Below are positions 8,521 to 16,874 of a stretch of 41,531 nucleotides of DNA, one piece after another. Below the pieces are notes generated by a model, which worked only from the letters and a program-made list of their open reading frames with translations, did not search any database and was not told where the DNA came from. Numbering within the stretch: position 1 is the stretch's first letter; each line of letters begins with the position of its first letter. A program made the position numbers and the translations under genes. The stretch comes from an uncultured Micromonospora sp. (GTDB lineage: Bacteria > Actinomycetota > Actinomycetes > Mycobacteriales > Micromonosporaceae): assembly GCA_937951935.1 (NCBI GenBank), contig CALGAM010000111.1, positions 1 through 41,531 of the forward strand, given 5' to 3'.

Positions 8521-11358
8521 ATGCGGGCGGGTCGTGGCGTGGGCCTGGGTCTGGTGGCGGCGATGCTCGGCGGTGTGCTGGTCCCGGCGGGCGGGGCACC
8601 GCCGGCGGCGGCCGTGACCCTGCCCGCCGGCTTCCAGGAGCAGATCGTCTTCACCGGGCTCAACCAGCCGACCAACCTCGAGTTCGCCCCGGACGGGCGG
8701 ATATTCGTGGCCGAGAAGAGCGGTCTGATCAAGGTCTTCTCCGACCTCGCCGATCCGACACCGACCGTCGTCGCGGACCTGCGCTCCACCGTGCACGACC
8801 AGTGGGACCGGGGCCTGCTCGGGCTGGCCGTGCCTCCGGGCTTCCCGGCCGACCCCTGGCTGTACGTCCTCTACACCTACGACGCCCCGCCCGGCCGGAC
8901 CGCACCGGTCTGGAACGACGTCTGCCCCGACGCCAACAACGGCAACTGCCTGGTCACCGGCCGGCTCTCCCGGCTGCGGATCAGCGGCGACGTGATGACC
9001 GGCGAGGAGCAGGTGCTGGTCCACGACTGGTGCCAGCAGTACCCGAGCCACTCGGTCGGGGACCTGCACTTCGGCGCCGACGGCATGCTGTACGCCTCCG
9101 CCGGCGACGGTGCCAGCTTCAACACCGTCGACTACGGCCAGTTGGGCAGTCCGGCGAACCCCTGCGCCGACCCGCCGGGTGGCCGGATGACCCCGCCGAA
9201 CGCCGAGGGCGGCGCGCTGCGGGCCCAGGACGTGCGCACCGACGCCGACCCGACCGGGCTGGACGGCGCGATCCTGCGGCTCGACCCGGAGACCGGGGCG
9301 GCGGCGCCGGGCAACCCCCTGGCCGGGTCGGCGGACCCCAACACCCGTCGGATCGTCGGGTACGGCGTGCGCAACCCGTTCCGGTTCACCATCCGGCCGG
9401 GCACCAACGAGGTATGGCTCGGTGACGTCGGCTGGAACACCTGGGAGGAGATCGACCGGATCGTCGACCCGACCGCCACGGTGACCAACCTCGGCTGGCC
9501 CTGCTACGAGGGAGCCGGCCGGATGAGCAGCTACGACAACGCCAACCTGACCCTCTGCGAGAGCCTCTACACCGGAGCCGGGCAGACGGCGCCGTACTAC
9601 TCCTACCACCACAGCGCCGACGTGGTGCCGGGGGAGAACTGCGGCTCGGGCGGGGACGCGGTCTCCGGGCTGGCCTTCTACCCGGGCAGCGGCGCAAGCT
9701 ACCCGCCGGCGTACGCGGGGGCGCTCTTCTTCGCCGACTACTCGCGCGGCTGCATCTGGGCGATGCGACCGAGCAGCCCGGGCGGGCTGCCGGACCCGGC
9801 CAACCTGGAGGCGTTCGGCCAGGCCGCGGCCAGTCCGGTCGACCTGGAGGTCGGCCCGGGAGGCGAGCTCTACTACGCCGACCTGAACGGCGGCACGATC
9901 CGGCGGATCCGGTACTTCCCGGGCAACCAGCCACCCACCGCGGTGATCAGCGCGACTCCGACCAGCGGGCCGGCGCCGCTCACCGTCGCCTTCGACGGCA
10001 CCGGCTCCACCGACCCGGACCCGGCCGACGTCGGCCGGCTCCGCTTCGCGTGGGACTTCACCAGCGACGGCACCGTCGACGCCACCGGACCGACGGCGAG
10101 CTTCCGCTATCCGACCGCCGGCAGCTACACGGCGACGCTGACCGTCACCGACACCCTCGGAGTCTCGGCGCACGCCACCGTCACCATCCAGCCCGGCAAC
10201 ACCGCCCCGACAGCGGTGGTGGAGACACCGGCGCCGGGGACCGACTGGGCGGTGGGGGAGACCATCACCTTCGGCGGGTACGGCACCGATCCACAGGAGG
10301 GCACGCTGCCGGCCTCGGCGCTGCACTGGCGGCTGCGGATGCAGCACTGCGAGTCGGCCGGCAACTGTCACACCCACCACCTGCGGGAGTGGGCGGGGGT
10401 CAGCGGTGGCCAGTTCGTGGCACCGGACCACGAGTACCCCTCCTACCTGGAGCTGGAGTTGACCGCCACCGACGCCGAGGGCCTGACCAACACCGTGGTC
10501 CGCCGGCTCGACCCGCGCACCGTCGACCTCACCTTCGCCAGCGACCCGCCGGGGCTGCGGCTCAGCGTCGGCGCCGCCACCGGCACGACCCCGTTCACCC
10601 GTACGGTGATCGTCGGCTCGGCGACCACGGTCAGCGCGCCGAGCCCGCAGACCCTGGGCGGGACGACGTACACCTTCCAGGAATGGTCGGACGGGGGCGA
10701 GGCGACGCACGTGATCACCGCGGGCCCGACCGCGGCCAGCTACACCGCGAGGTACACCGGCACGGCCGGGTGCGGGTCGGTGCCGGGGTACACCTGTGGC
10801 ACCGAGACCGGCCGGCCGTGGCCGGCCGCCGACGACACGGTGCTGCCGCTTGCCGGCGACGACCTGGTGACGCAGGTGGCGCTCCCGTTCCCGATCCGGC
10901 TCTTCGGCCGGGCGTACGAGACGGCGTGGGTCTCCGGCAACGGCTTCGTGTCGTTCACGGACCCGGGCGGCTCCCAGCCGATCAACGGCCCGCTGCCGGA
11001 TCCGGGGCCGCCGAACGCGGCGGTCTACCCGTTCTGGGACGACCTCTACGTCCGGGCGGACTCCAGTGTCCGGACCGCGGTCGCCGGCGCGGCGCCGAAC
11101 CGCCGGTTCATCGTCGAGTGGCGCAACAGCGGCCTGTACGGCTCCACCTCCGCCCGGATCAGCTTCGCCGTCGAGTTCGCCGAGAACGGCGAGATCGTGT
11201 TCAGCTACGCGGACCTCAACAGCAAGGGTCGGGAACGGGGTGACTCGGCCACCGTGGGGCTGGAGAACGAGACGGGCACGGTGGCGCTGGTGTACTCGGT
11301 CGACCAGCCGACGCTGGTCAACGGGACGTCGATCGTCTTCCGGCCCGACACACCCTGA
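8521..11358 (+). CDS. Secreted PQQ-type sugar dehydrogenase-like protein with PKD domain (copy 1)
   Basis: 945 residues from ATG 8521, with GGAGGAG upstream; the frame is open further back but that part has no signal peptide. A Sec signal (Arg-rich start, hydrophobic core, Ala-rich cleavage region) covers about 1-33. Residues about 35-465 are a GSDH/Yli-type six-bladed propeller: GFQEQIVFTGLNQPTNLEF, FVAEKSG, HSVGDLHFGADG with the probable active-site His near 177, and RNPFRFTIRPG. A PKD domain follows (about 470-560, WDFTSDG). After that come a beta domain, an InlB-repeat-like segment and a C-terminal beta-sandwich (about 750-945, FWDDL). Family members bind PQQ and oxidise sugars outside the cell; whether this one does is unproven. 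Confidence 0.85.
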   Translation: MRAGRGVGLGLVAAMLGGVLVPAGGAPPAAAVTLPAGFQEQIVFTGLNQPTNLEFAPDGRIFVAEKSGLIKVFSDLADPTPTVVADLRSTVHDQWDRGLLGLAVPPGFPADPWLYVLYTYDAPPGRTAPVWNDVCPDANNGNCLVTGRLSRLRISGDVMTGEEQVLVHDWCQQYPSHSVGDLHFGADGMLYASAGDGASFNTVDYGQLGSPANPCADPPGGRMTPPNAEGGALRAQDVRTDADPTGLDGAILRLDPETGAAAPGNPLAGSADPNTRRIVGYGVRNPFRFTIRPGTNEVWLGDVGWNTWEEIDRIVDPTATVTNLGWPCYEGAGRMSSYDNANLTLCESLYTGAGQTAPYYSYHHSADVVPGENCGSGGDAVSGLAFYPGSGASYPPAYAGALFFADYSRGCIWAMRPSSPGGLPDPANLEAFGQAAASPVDLEVGPGGELYYADLNGGTIRRIRYFPGNQPPTAVISATPTSGPAPLTVAFDGTGSTDPDPADVGRLRFAWDFTSDGTVDATGPTASFRYPTAGSYTATLTVTDTLGVSAHATVTIQPGNTAPTAVVETPAPGTDWAVGETITFGGYGTDPQEGTLPASALHWRLRMQHCESAGNCHTHHLREWAGVSGGQFVAPDHEYPSYLELELTATDAEGLTNTVVRRLDPRTVDLTFASDPPGLRLSVGAATGTTPFTRTVIVGSATTVSAPSPQTLGGTTYTFQEWSDGGEATHVITAGPTAASYTARYTGTAGCGSVPGYTCGTETGRPWPAADDTVLPLAGDDLVTQVALPFPIRLFGRAYETAWVSGNGFVSFTDPGGSQPINGPLPDPGPPNAAVYPFWDDLYVRADSSVRTAVAGAAPNRRFIVEWRNSGLYGSTSARISFAVEFAENGEIVFSYADLNSKGRERGDSATVGLENETGTVALVYSVDQPTLVNGTSIVFRPDTP

Positions 11359-11669
11359 CCGCGCCGGTGGACCCGGACGGCCGTGCAGACGACGTCGTGC
11401 AGACCACGCTCCGTGTCCGAGGGTGACCATCCGACGGGACCGGGACCGCTGTCCCACCCGTTCGGGCACATCGTCCGTGTGCCGTCACCTGTTGGCCGAC
11501 GTCACTTCAACAGCCGGTCCTACCAGGGAAGCTGATCGGTCGTTAAGTCAGCCCGGTCGGCGTTCCCCGCGGTCGGTCTCGTGACAGCCCGCATCGTCAC
11601 CGACAGTGATCCTGAGGTGCGGAGGCAGGTGCCGGAGGGGACGGCACCGCACCGCGGAGGGGAGCCGTC
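11359..11669. promoter_or_regulatory. 311-bp gap between the tandem dehydrogenase genes
   Basis: Long enough to give the second paralogue its own promoter. It contains a 10-bp perfect palindrome ACGACGTCGT (11389-11398) flanked by the direct repeat GTGCAGAC, and an AT-richer patch (GGTCGTTAAGTCAG) near 11540-11555. The ribosome site GGAGGGGAG sits just before 11670. There is no strong terminator hairpin after the first gene, so read-through is possible. No small gene is supported. Confidence 0.4.
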
Positions 11670-14525
11670 ATGTCCCGAGCACTACGGCACACCTGGGCGC
11701 TGACCCTGGCCCTCGTCCTCGGCGTGCCGGTGGTGGCGGGAACACCGTCGGCGCCACCCCGGCCGGCCGCCGCGGTCCCCGCCGGCTTCACACAACAGGT
11801 GGTCCTCACCGGTCTGACCCGGCCGACCACGCTCGCCTTCTCGCCGGACGGGCGGGTCTTCGTCGCCGAGAAGAGCGGGATCATCAAGGTCTTCGACAGC
11901 CTCGCCGACGACACCCCGACCATCTTCGCCGACCTGCGACCCCAGGTGTACGACTTCACCGACCTCGGCCTCATCGGCCTCGCCCTCGCCCCGGACTTTC
12001 CCGCCGACCCGTACGTCTACGTCAGCTACAGCTACGACGGGGTGATCGGCGGGAGCGCGCCGACGTACCACGACACCTGCCCGGTGATCGGCAACTGCCC
12101 CTCCAGCGCCCGGGTCTCGCGGCTGCGGGCCGACGGGAACGTGATGACCGGCCCGGAGCAGGTACTGCTGCACGACTGGTGCACGCAGATCGACAGCCAC
12201 TCGATCGGCGGTCTCGCCTTCGGACCCGACGGTGCCCTCTACGTCTCCGGCGGCGACGGGGCGTCCGGCAGCTTCACCGACTACGGCCAGACCGGCGACC
12301 CGAGCAACCCGTGCGGCGATCCGCCCGTCCCGGTGGGGGGAGTGATGGCCCCACCGACCGCCGAGGGCGGGGCGCTGCGCGCCCAGGACGTGCGGACCGA
12401 GGACGACCCGACCGGACTGGGCGGGACGCTGATCCGTGTCTCCCCGACCACCGGCGCCGCGCTGCCGGACAACCCGCTCGCCGCCAGCCCCGACCGGAAC
12501 ACCCGGCGGATCGTGGCGTACGGGCTGCGCAACCCGTTCCGCTGGACCTTCCGGCCCGGCACCGGCGAGGTGTGGGTCGGCGACGTGGGGTGGCGCAACT
12601 GGGAGGAGATCAACCGCATCGTCGACCCGGCGATCGGCCCGGTCCGCAACTTCGGATGGCCGTGCTACGAGGGAAACGCCGCCCAGGGCGGCTACGACGC
12701 GGCGAACCTCACCCTCTGCGAGAGCCTCTACGCCGCGCCCACGGTGGTCGCGCCGTACTACACCTACCACCACAGCCAGGTCGTCGCGGCCGGGGACGGC
12801 TGCCGCACCGGGGGGTCGTCCCCGGCCGGCGTGGCGTTCTACCCGACCAGCGGTGGCAGCTATCCGGCGACGTACGCCGGGGCGCTCTTCTTCGCCGACT
12901 ACTCGCGCGGCTGCATCTGGGCGATGCTGCCGAGCACGCCGGGCGGGCTGCCGGACCCGGCCCGGATCGTGCCGTTCGCGGCCGCTCCCGGCGTGGTGGA
13001 CCTGCGGATCGGTCCGGAGCAGGACCTGTACTACGTCGACCTCACCGGCGGCACGGTGCGCCGGTTCCACCACAGCGTGGGCAACCAGCCGCCGCGCGCC
13101 GTCATCAGTGCCACCCCGACCAGCGGAAACGCTCCACTGACCGTCACCTTCGACGGGTCCGGCTCGACCGACCCGGACCCGGGGGACATCCTGGAGTACC
13201 AGTGGGACTTCACCGGGGACGGGACCGTCGACGCCACGGGACTCACCGTGAGCCACACCTACCCCTCGGTCGGGACGTACTCCGCCCGGCTGAGGGTGAT
13301 CGACATCGGCGGGCTCGCCGACACGGCGACGGTGCAGATCCAGGTCGGGACCGCCGCCCCGGTTCCGGTGATCGACACGCCGACGGCCGAACTGCGCTGG
13401 GCGGTCGGCCAGGTGGTGAGCTTCCACGGTCACGCCGAGGATCCCCAGCAGGGCGTCCTGCCGGCGTCGGCGCTGACCTGGGACCTGGTCCTGCGGCACT
13501 GCGCCACCCCGGACAACTGCCACAGCCACCCGGTGCAGCGGTGGACCGGGGTCGCGGACGGTGAGTTCCGCGCGCCGGACCACGAGTACCCGTCCTACCT
13601 GGAGCTGACCCTGACCGCCCTGGACGGCGGCGGGCTGACCGGCAGCACCACCCTGCGGCTCGACCCGCAGACCGTGCGGATCTCGCTGGCCACCCGGCCG
13701 GCCGGGCTCCGGCTGCACCTGAACGGCCGCGCCCTCACCACCCCGAACAGTGCCCAGGTGATCGTCGGCTCCACCAACACGCTCAGCGCGCCGGGGCCGC
13801 AGACCCTCGGGCCGGCGACGTACACCTTCGCCAGCTGGTCGGACGGGGGCGAGGCAACCCACGTCATCACGGCGCCCGCGACCGCGGCGACCTGGACCGC
13901 GACGTACGACGGTGTCGCCGGTAGCTGTGGGGACAGCTACGGCTACACCTGCACGACGGATCCGGGCCGGCCCTTCGTCCCTGCCGACGACGAGGTGTTG
14001 CCGCTGACCGGGGACAACGTGAACCGAATGGTCACGCTGCCGTTCGCGGTGCCGTACTACGGACAGATCCACGACCGGGTCTGGGTGGACAGCAACGGCC
14101 TGCTGGCGTTCGTCGATCCGGGCGGCTCGTGGCCGACCAACAGGCCGATCCCGAACCCGGCGGCGCCGAACGCGATGGTCTGTCCCTTCTGGGACGACCT
14201 GGAGGTGCTCGCCGACTCCAGTGTCCGGACCGCGACCGTCGGCACCGCGCCGGACCGGCGGTTCGTCGTGGAGTGGCGCAACCTCGGGCTGAAGGGGGCC
14301 GGGACGGCCCGGATCAGCTTCCAGGTGCTGATCTCGGAGTGGGGTGAGATCGTCTTCAACTACACGGCGCTGAACGCCGGCCGGGAGCTGGGCAACTCGG
14401 CGACGATCGGCATCGAGGACCCGAGCGGCACCGGCGGGGTGCAGTACTCCTACAACCAGCTCGTCCTGGCCGACAACCGGGCGATCGTCTTCACGCCGCC
14501 GGCGCTGACGCCCCTGACCGGCTGA
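11670..14525 (+). CDS. Secreted PQQ-type sugar dehydrogenase-like protein with PKD domain (copy 2)
   Basis: 951 residues from ATG 11670 with GGAGGGGAG upstream. It has the same architecture as its neighbour, colinear throughout: signal peptide (1-35), propeller (about 37-470, with GFTQQVVLTGLTRPTTLAF, FVAEKSGIIKVF and HSIGGLAFGPDG), PKD domain (about 472-562, WDFTGDG), beta domain, InlB-like repeat and terminal beta-sandwich (FWDDL). Most blade motifs and the shared Cys residues match, so this is a tandem duplication followed by divergence; the signal peptides and loops differ most. It is followed by a strong hairpin. Predicted to be exported, probably wall-associated through its beta domains. 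Substrate unknown. Confidence 0.85.
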   Translation: MSRALRHTWALTLALVLGVPVVAGTPSAPPRPAAAVPAGFTQQVVLTGLTRPTTLAFSPDGRVFVAEKSGIIKVFDSLADDTPTIFADLRPQVYDFTDLGLIGLALAPDFPADPYVYVSYSYDGVIGGSAPTYHDTCPVIGNCPSSARVSRLRADGNVMTGPEQVLLHDWCTQIDSHSIGGLAFGPDGALYVSGGDGASGSFTDYGQTGDPSNPCGDPPVPVGGVMAPPTAEGGALRAQDVRTEDDPTGLGGTLIRVSPTTGAALPDNPLAASPDRNTRRIVAYGLRNPFRWTFRPGTGEVWVGDVGWRNWEEINRIVDPAIGPVRNFGWPCYEGNAAQGGYDAANLTLCESLYAAPTVVAPYYTYHHSQVVAAGDGCRTGGSSPAGVAFYPTSGGSYPATYAGALFFADYSRGCIWAMLPSTPGGLPDPARIVPFAAAPGVVDLRIGPEQDLYYVDLTGGTVRRFHHSVGNQPPRAVISATPTSGNAPLTVTFDGSGSTDPDPGDILEYQWDFTGDGTVDATGLTVSHTYPSVGTYSARLRVIDIGGLADTATVQIQVGTAAPVPVIDTPTAELRWAVGQVVSFHGHAEDPQQGVLPASALTWDLVLRHCATPDNCHSHPVQRWTGVADGEFRAPDHEYPSYLELTLTALDGGGLTGSTTLRLDPQTVRISLATRPAGLRLHLNGRALTTPNSAQVIVGSTNTLSAPGPQTLGPATYTFASWSDGGEATHVITAPATAATWTATYDGVAGSCGDSYGYTCTTDPGRPFVPADDEVLPLTGDNVNRMVTLPFAVPYYGQIHDRVWVDSNGLLAFVDPGGSWPTNRPIPNPAAPNAMVCPFWDDLEVLADSSVRTATVGTAPDRRFVVEWRNLGLKGAGTARISFQVLISEWGEIVFNYTALNAGRELGNSATIGIEDPSGTGGVQYSYNQLVLADNRAIVFTPPALTPLTG

Positions 14526-14530
14526 GCCCG

Positions 14531-14566
14531 CCGCGGGGCGCGGTCGTGGTTGACCGCGCCCCGCGG
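14531..14566. terminator. Bidirectional terminator hairpin
   Basis: Perfect 15-bp stem (14531-14545 with 14552-14566) and 6-base loop GTGGTT. It lies between the convergent dehydrogenase (ends 14525) and SRPBCC gene (ends 14580), so it can serve both. No long T run, as usual in high-GC actinobacteria. Confidence 0.8.
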
Positions 14567-14579
14567 GTCGTGGGGATGG

Positions 14580-15074
14580 TCAGTCGGCGGTGCCGGCGAG
14601 GATCTCGTCGATCTGGCCCAGCGCCAGGCGCATGCCCTCCTCGGCCCCCATGGCCAGGACCTGTTCGAGGTGGGCGGTGTCGGCGAATTTGCTGACCGTC
14701 GTCATGCGGGTCCGGTCGCCGAGGGCCTCGAGCGTGACGATGCCGTGGACCGGTGGCGGGCTCGCCAGCGGCTCCCCGTCCTCGCCGGCGAACCCGTCGT
14801 CGAACTCGAGCCGGTGCGGGGCCTCGATCGCGGTGATGGTCCACCAGCCGCGCGACTTCTGCCCGTCGGGGCCGGTCATGTGGTAGCGGGACTGACCGCC
14901 GACCACGAACTCGTGCCGCTCGAAGGTGGCCGGCCAGCCGGGCGGGCCCCACCACCGTTCGAGCTGGCGCGGGTCCTCCCACACCCGCCACACCCGCTCC
15001 ACGCTCGCGGCGAACTCGGCGACGAGGGTGAGCGTCATCGCCTCGACGTCCTTGTGCACGCTGACCACGGTCAT
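14580..15074 (-). CDS. SRPBCC / AHSA1-family protein
   Basis: 164 residues. It has an START/Bet v1-like helix-grip fold of the Activator-of-Hsp90-ATPase-1 family. Family-typical pieces are ASVERVWRVWEDPRQLERWWGPPGWP near residues 24-49 (the RVW..W.DP...WW.P motif), a GGQSRYHMTGPDG turn and a C-terminal helix ending GQIDEILAG. No signal peptide. It follows the ArsR gene with a 4-bp gap, the usual arrangement in which the ArsR protein controls the SRPBCC gene. In this pairing the ligand is generally unknown; the name does not imply an Hsp90 role in bacteria. Confidence 0.9.
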   Translation of the reverse strand: MTVVSVHKDVEAMTLTLVAEFAASVERVWRVWEDPRQLERWWGPPGWPATFERHEFVVGGQSRYHMTGPDGQKSRGWWTITAIEAPHRLEFDDGFAGEDGEPLASPPPVHGIVTLEALGDRTRMTTVSKFADTAHLEQVLAMGAEEGMRLALGQIDEILAGTAD

Positions 15075-15078
15075 GTGT

Positions 15079-15423
15079 TCACTCCTCTTCCTGGTCCTCC
15101 GCCAGGATCTCCTCGATGCCGCGGGCGCGGTGTCGCCAGAGCTGTTCGTACGCCTCCAGCAGCCGGGCCGCGCGGTGGAGCGTGGTCACGTTGGCGTGCA
15201 CGAGCTGCTCCCTCCCGTGCCTCTCCTTGGTGACCAGCGCCGCCCGCTCCAGCACCGCGACGTGCTTCTGCACCGCCGCGAAGCTCATCGGGTAGTGCCG
15301 TGCCAGCGCGGACACGGACTGTCGTTGCCGGATCACCCGGGCGAGGATGTCACGCCGGGTGACGTCCGCCAGAGCCTGGAAGACGCGGTCGGCTTCCGCC
15401 TCGCTCCACTCATCTACAACCAT
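15079..15423 (-). CDS. ArsR-family transcriptional repressor
   Basis: 114 residues from ATG 15423. Winged helix: FQALADVTRRDILARV (15-30), then the recognition region SVSALARHYPMSFAAVQKHVAVLERAGLV-like (36-65), then wing RHGREQLVH. It lacks the CVC or other Cys metal sites of the arsenic/zinc sensors, so it belongs to the non-metal ArsR subgroup that pairs with AHSA1/SRPBCC proteins. A longer upstream frame exists but would run through the promoter. The start codon lies inside an 18-bp palindrome, and a TAACGT -10 box ends 8 bases before it, so the mRNA is probably leaderless and self-repressed. Confidence 0.9.
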   Translation of the reverse strand: MVVDEWSEAEADRVFQALADVTRRDILARVIRQRQSVSALARHYPMSFAAVQKHVAVLERAALVTKERHGREQLVHANVTTLHRAARLLEAYEQLWRHRARGIEEILAEDQEEE

Positions 15424-15432
15424 TTGGTTGTA
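15415..15432. promoter_or_regulatory. Probable ArsR operator overlapping the arsR start codon
   Basis: Perfect inverted repeat TACAACC-ATTT-GGTTGTA. The minus-strand ATG of the ArsR gene (15423-15421) lies in its centre. A TAACGT box (15437-15432, minus strand) upstream would place transcription start at or next to the ATG. A repressor bound here would block initiation directly. Palindromes of the AACCA-TGGTT type are, to my knowledge, common in front of ArsR/SRPBCC operons. Confidence 0.75.
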
Positions 15433-15543
15433 CGTTAGCCCGCGCCACGTCCCGACCGCAAGCGCGCCGCCGCACGACCGGCGGTGACCCCGGGGCGCGA
15501 ACGTGGGGCCGGGTGAGCCGTGTCGTGCCTGTCGTCCTGTACA

Positions 15544-15559
15544 TACCAGTAGGTACAGT
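15544..15559 (+). promoter_or_regulatory. TetR gene promoter with candidate operator
   Basis: TACAGT (15554-15559) is a good -10 box six bases before the GTG at 15566, suggesting a leaderless message. It overlaps the inverted repeat TACC-AGTA-GGTA (15544-15555), flanked by two GTAC tetramers. This could be the autoregulatory operator of the TetR protein. Confidence 0.5.
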
Positions 15560-15565
15560 GGCATC

Positions 15566-16138
15566 GTGACCAGTGCGGAACGACTCGTCGAGACCACCCG
15601 CGAACTTCTCTGGGAGCGCGGGTACGTCGGCACCAGCCCACGGGCCATCCAACAGCGGGCCGGTGTCGGTCAGGGCAGCATGTACCACCACTTCGGCGGC
15701 AAGGCCGAGCTGGCGTTGGCGGCGATCCGGCGTACCGCCGCGGAGCTGCGCGAGACGGCCGAGGCGCAGCTTGGCGGCCCCGGAGGGGCGGTGGCCCGGG
15801 TCACCGCCTACCTGCGGCGGGAACGCGACGTGCTGCGCGGCTGCCCGGTCGGCCGGCTCACCCAGGACCCGGACGTGATGGCCGACCCGGCACTGCGCGC
15901 CCCGGTGGAGGAGACCTTCGGCTGGCTGTGCACCCGGCTCACCGAGGTGCTCACCGAGGGGCGGAACAACGGCGAGCTGGCCGCCACGCTCGACCCGGCC
16001 GACACGGCCGCCGCCGTCGTCGCCGTGCTCCAGGGCGGATACGTGCTGGCCCGGGCCGCCGGCTCGACCGAGCCCTTCGCCCGGGCCGTGGACGGTCTCC
16101 TCAACCTGCTCGCCGCCCACACCACGGGAGCACGCTGA
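15566..16138 (+). CDS. TetR/AcrR-family transcriptional regulator
   Basis: 190 residues from GTG 15566, directly after a -10 box; the longer frame adds 21 residues that do not fit the family. The N-terminal HTH is classic: LVETTRELLWERGYVGTSPRAIQQRAGVGQ, then GSMYHHFGGKAEL (38-50). The C-terminal ligand-binding domain has RGCPVGRLTQD (around 93-103), as in the YxaF/LmrA-like TetR group (TetR_C_33 type). It overlaps the next gene by one base (TGATG), so both are cotranscribed. Probably represses itself and the DUF4865 gene; the inducer is unknown. Confidence 0.9.
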   Translation: MTSAERLVETTRELLWERGYVGTSPRAIQQRAGVGQGSMYHHFGGKAELALAAIRRTAAELRETAEAQLGGPGGAVARVTAYLRRERDVLRGCPVGRLTQDPDVMADPALRAPVEETFGWLCTRLTEVLTEGRNNGELAATLDPADTAAAVVAVLQGGYVLARAAGSTEPFARAVDGLLNLLAAHTTGAR

Positions 16139-16746
16139 TGTACGCCGCGCAGTACGAGATCACGCTGCCCGCCGACCACGACATGGGCATCATCCGCCGG
16201 CGGGTCGCCGAGCACGGGCACCTCCTCGACGACCGGGCCGGCCTCGGGCTGAAGGCGTACCTGATCCGGGAGCGCGGGGTCGACGGCTCCCCCGTCAACC
16301 AGTACGCCCCGTTCTACCTCTGGACCGACACCGGGGCGATGGCGCACTTCCTCGTCGGCGGTGGGGGGTTCCAGGGCATCGTCCGTGACTTCGGCCGTCC
16401 CGTCGTGCAGCACTGGACCCCGGTGGCGACGGTCGCCGGGGCGGCCCGGCCCGCCGTGCCGGTGGCCGCCACCCGCCGGCTCGGCCCGATCCCGGCCGAC
16501 CCCGACCCGGCCGGCCTGGCACGGCGGATCGACCGGGAGATCGCCGAGCTGACGGCCCTGGCCGGGTGGGACGGCGTCCACACCGCCGTCCTCGCTTTCG
16601 ACCCCCGGCACTGGCACCTGCTGCGGTTCGTGCTCTGGGCGACACCCGAGGCGGCGGCCCGGGACGACGAGGCCACCGAACGATACGCGGTGCCGCACCT
16701 CAGCGCACCCGGTCTCGCCGCGCTTCCCACCGGCCGGCACTGGTGA
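16138..16746 (+). CDS. DUF4865-family protein
   Basis: 202 residues from ATG 16138. It begins MYAAQYEITLPADHDM, continues with RAGLGLKAYLIRERG, then APFYLWTDTGAMAHFLVGGGG. These match the DUF4865 family as I remember it, a group often paired with TetR regulators. The fold resembles a ferredoxin-like dimeric alpha/beta-barrel monooxygenase, but no catalytic residues can be assigned. There is no signal peptide or membrane segment. Translation is coupled to the regulator. Function unknown; a role in detoxification or oxidative response is only a guess from the operon type. Confidence 0.8.
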   Translation: MYAAQYEITLPADHDMGIIRRRVAEHGHLLDDRAGLGLKAYLIRERGVDGSPVNQYAPFYLWTDTGAMAHFLVGGGGFQGIVRDFGRPVVQHWTPVATVAGAARPAVPVAATRRLGPIPADPDPAGLARRIDREIAELTALAGWDGVHTAVLAFDPRHWHLLRFVLWATPEAAARDDEATERYAVPHLSAPGLAALPTGRHW

Positions 16747-16822
16747 GCCGAACGTGGGTTCCGCCGAGTCGGGCGGTCCGGCCGTGCGGAGCAGGGCGAG
16801 CCCGACCGGGGTGGGCAGCCGA

Positions 16823-16853
16823 CCCGGCCGTGGGTCGCCGACCCGCGGCCGGG
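16823..16853. terminator. Convergent terminator hairpin
   Basis: A 14-bp stem (16823-16836 with 16840-16853), complete except for one G-U type pair, and a 3-base loop GCC. It lies between the convergent DUF4865 and SDR genes and probably ends both transcripts. Confidence 0.7.
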
Positions 16854-16874
16854 ATCGTCGGCGGCCAGCTCAGC

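Noticed and set aside
8359..11469. 1036-codon minus-strand frame opposite the first dehydrogenase gene
   Set aside because: Arg/Val/Gly-rich shadow frame with no motifs; the plus-strand gene has a signal peptide and clear domains.
11682..14072. 796-codon minus-strand frame opposite the second dehydrogenase gene
   Set aside because: Same kind of shadow frame, caused by the GC bias of the real plus-strand gene.
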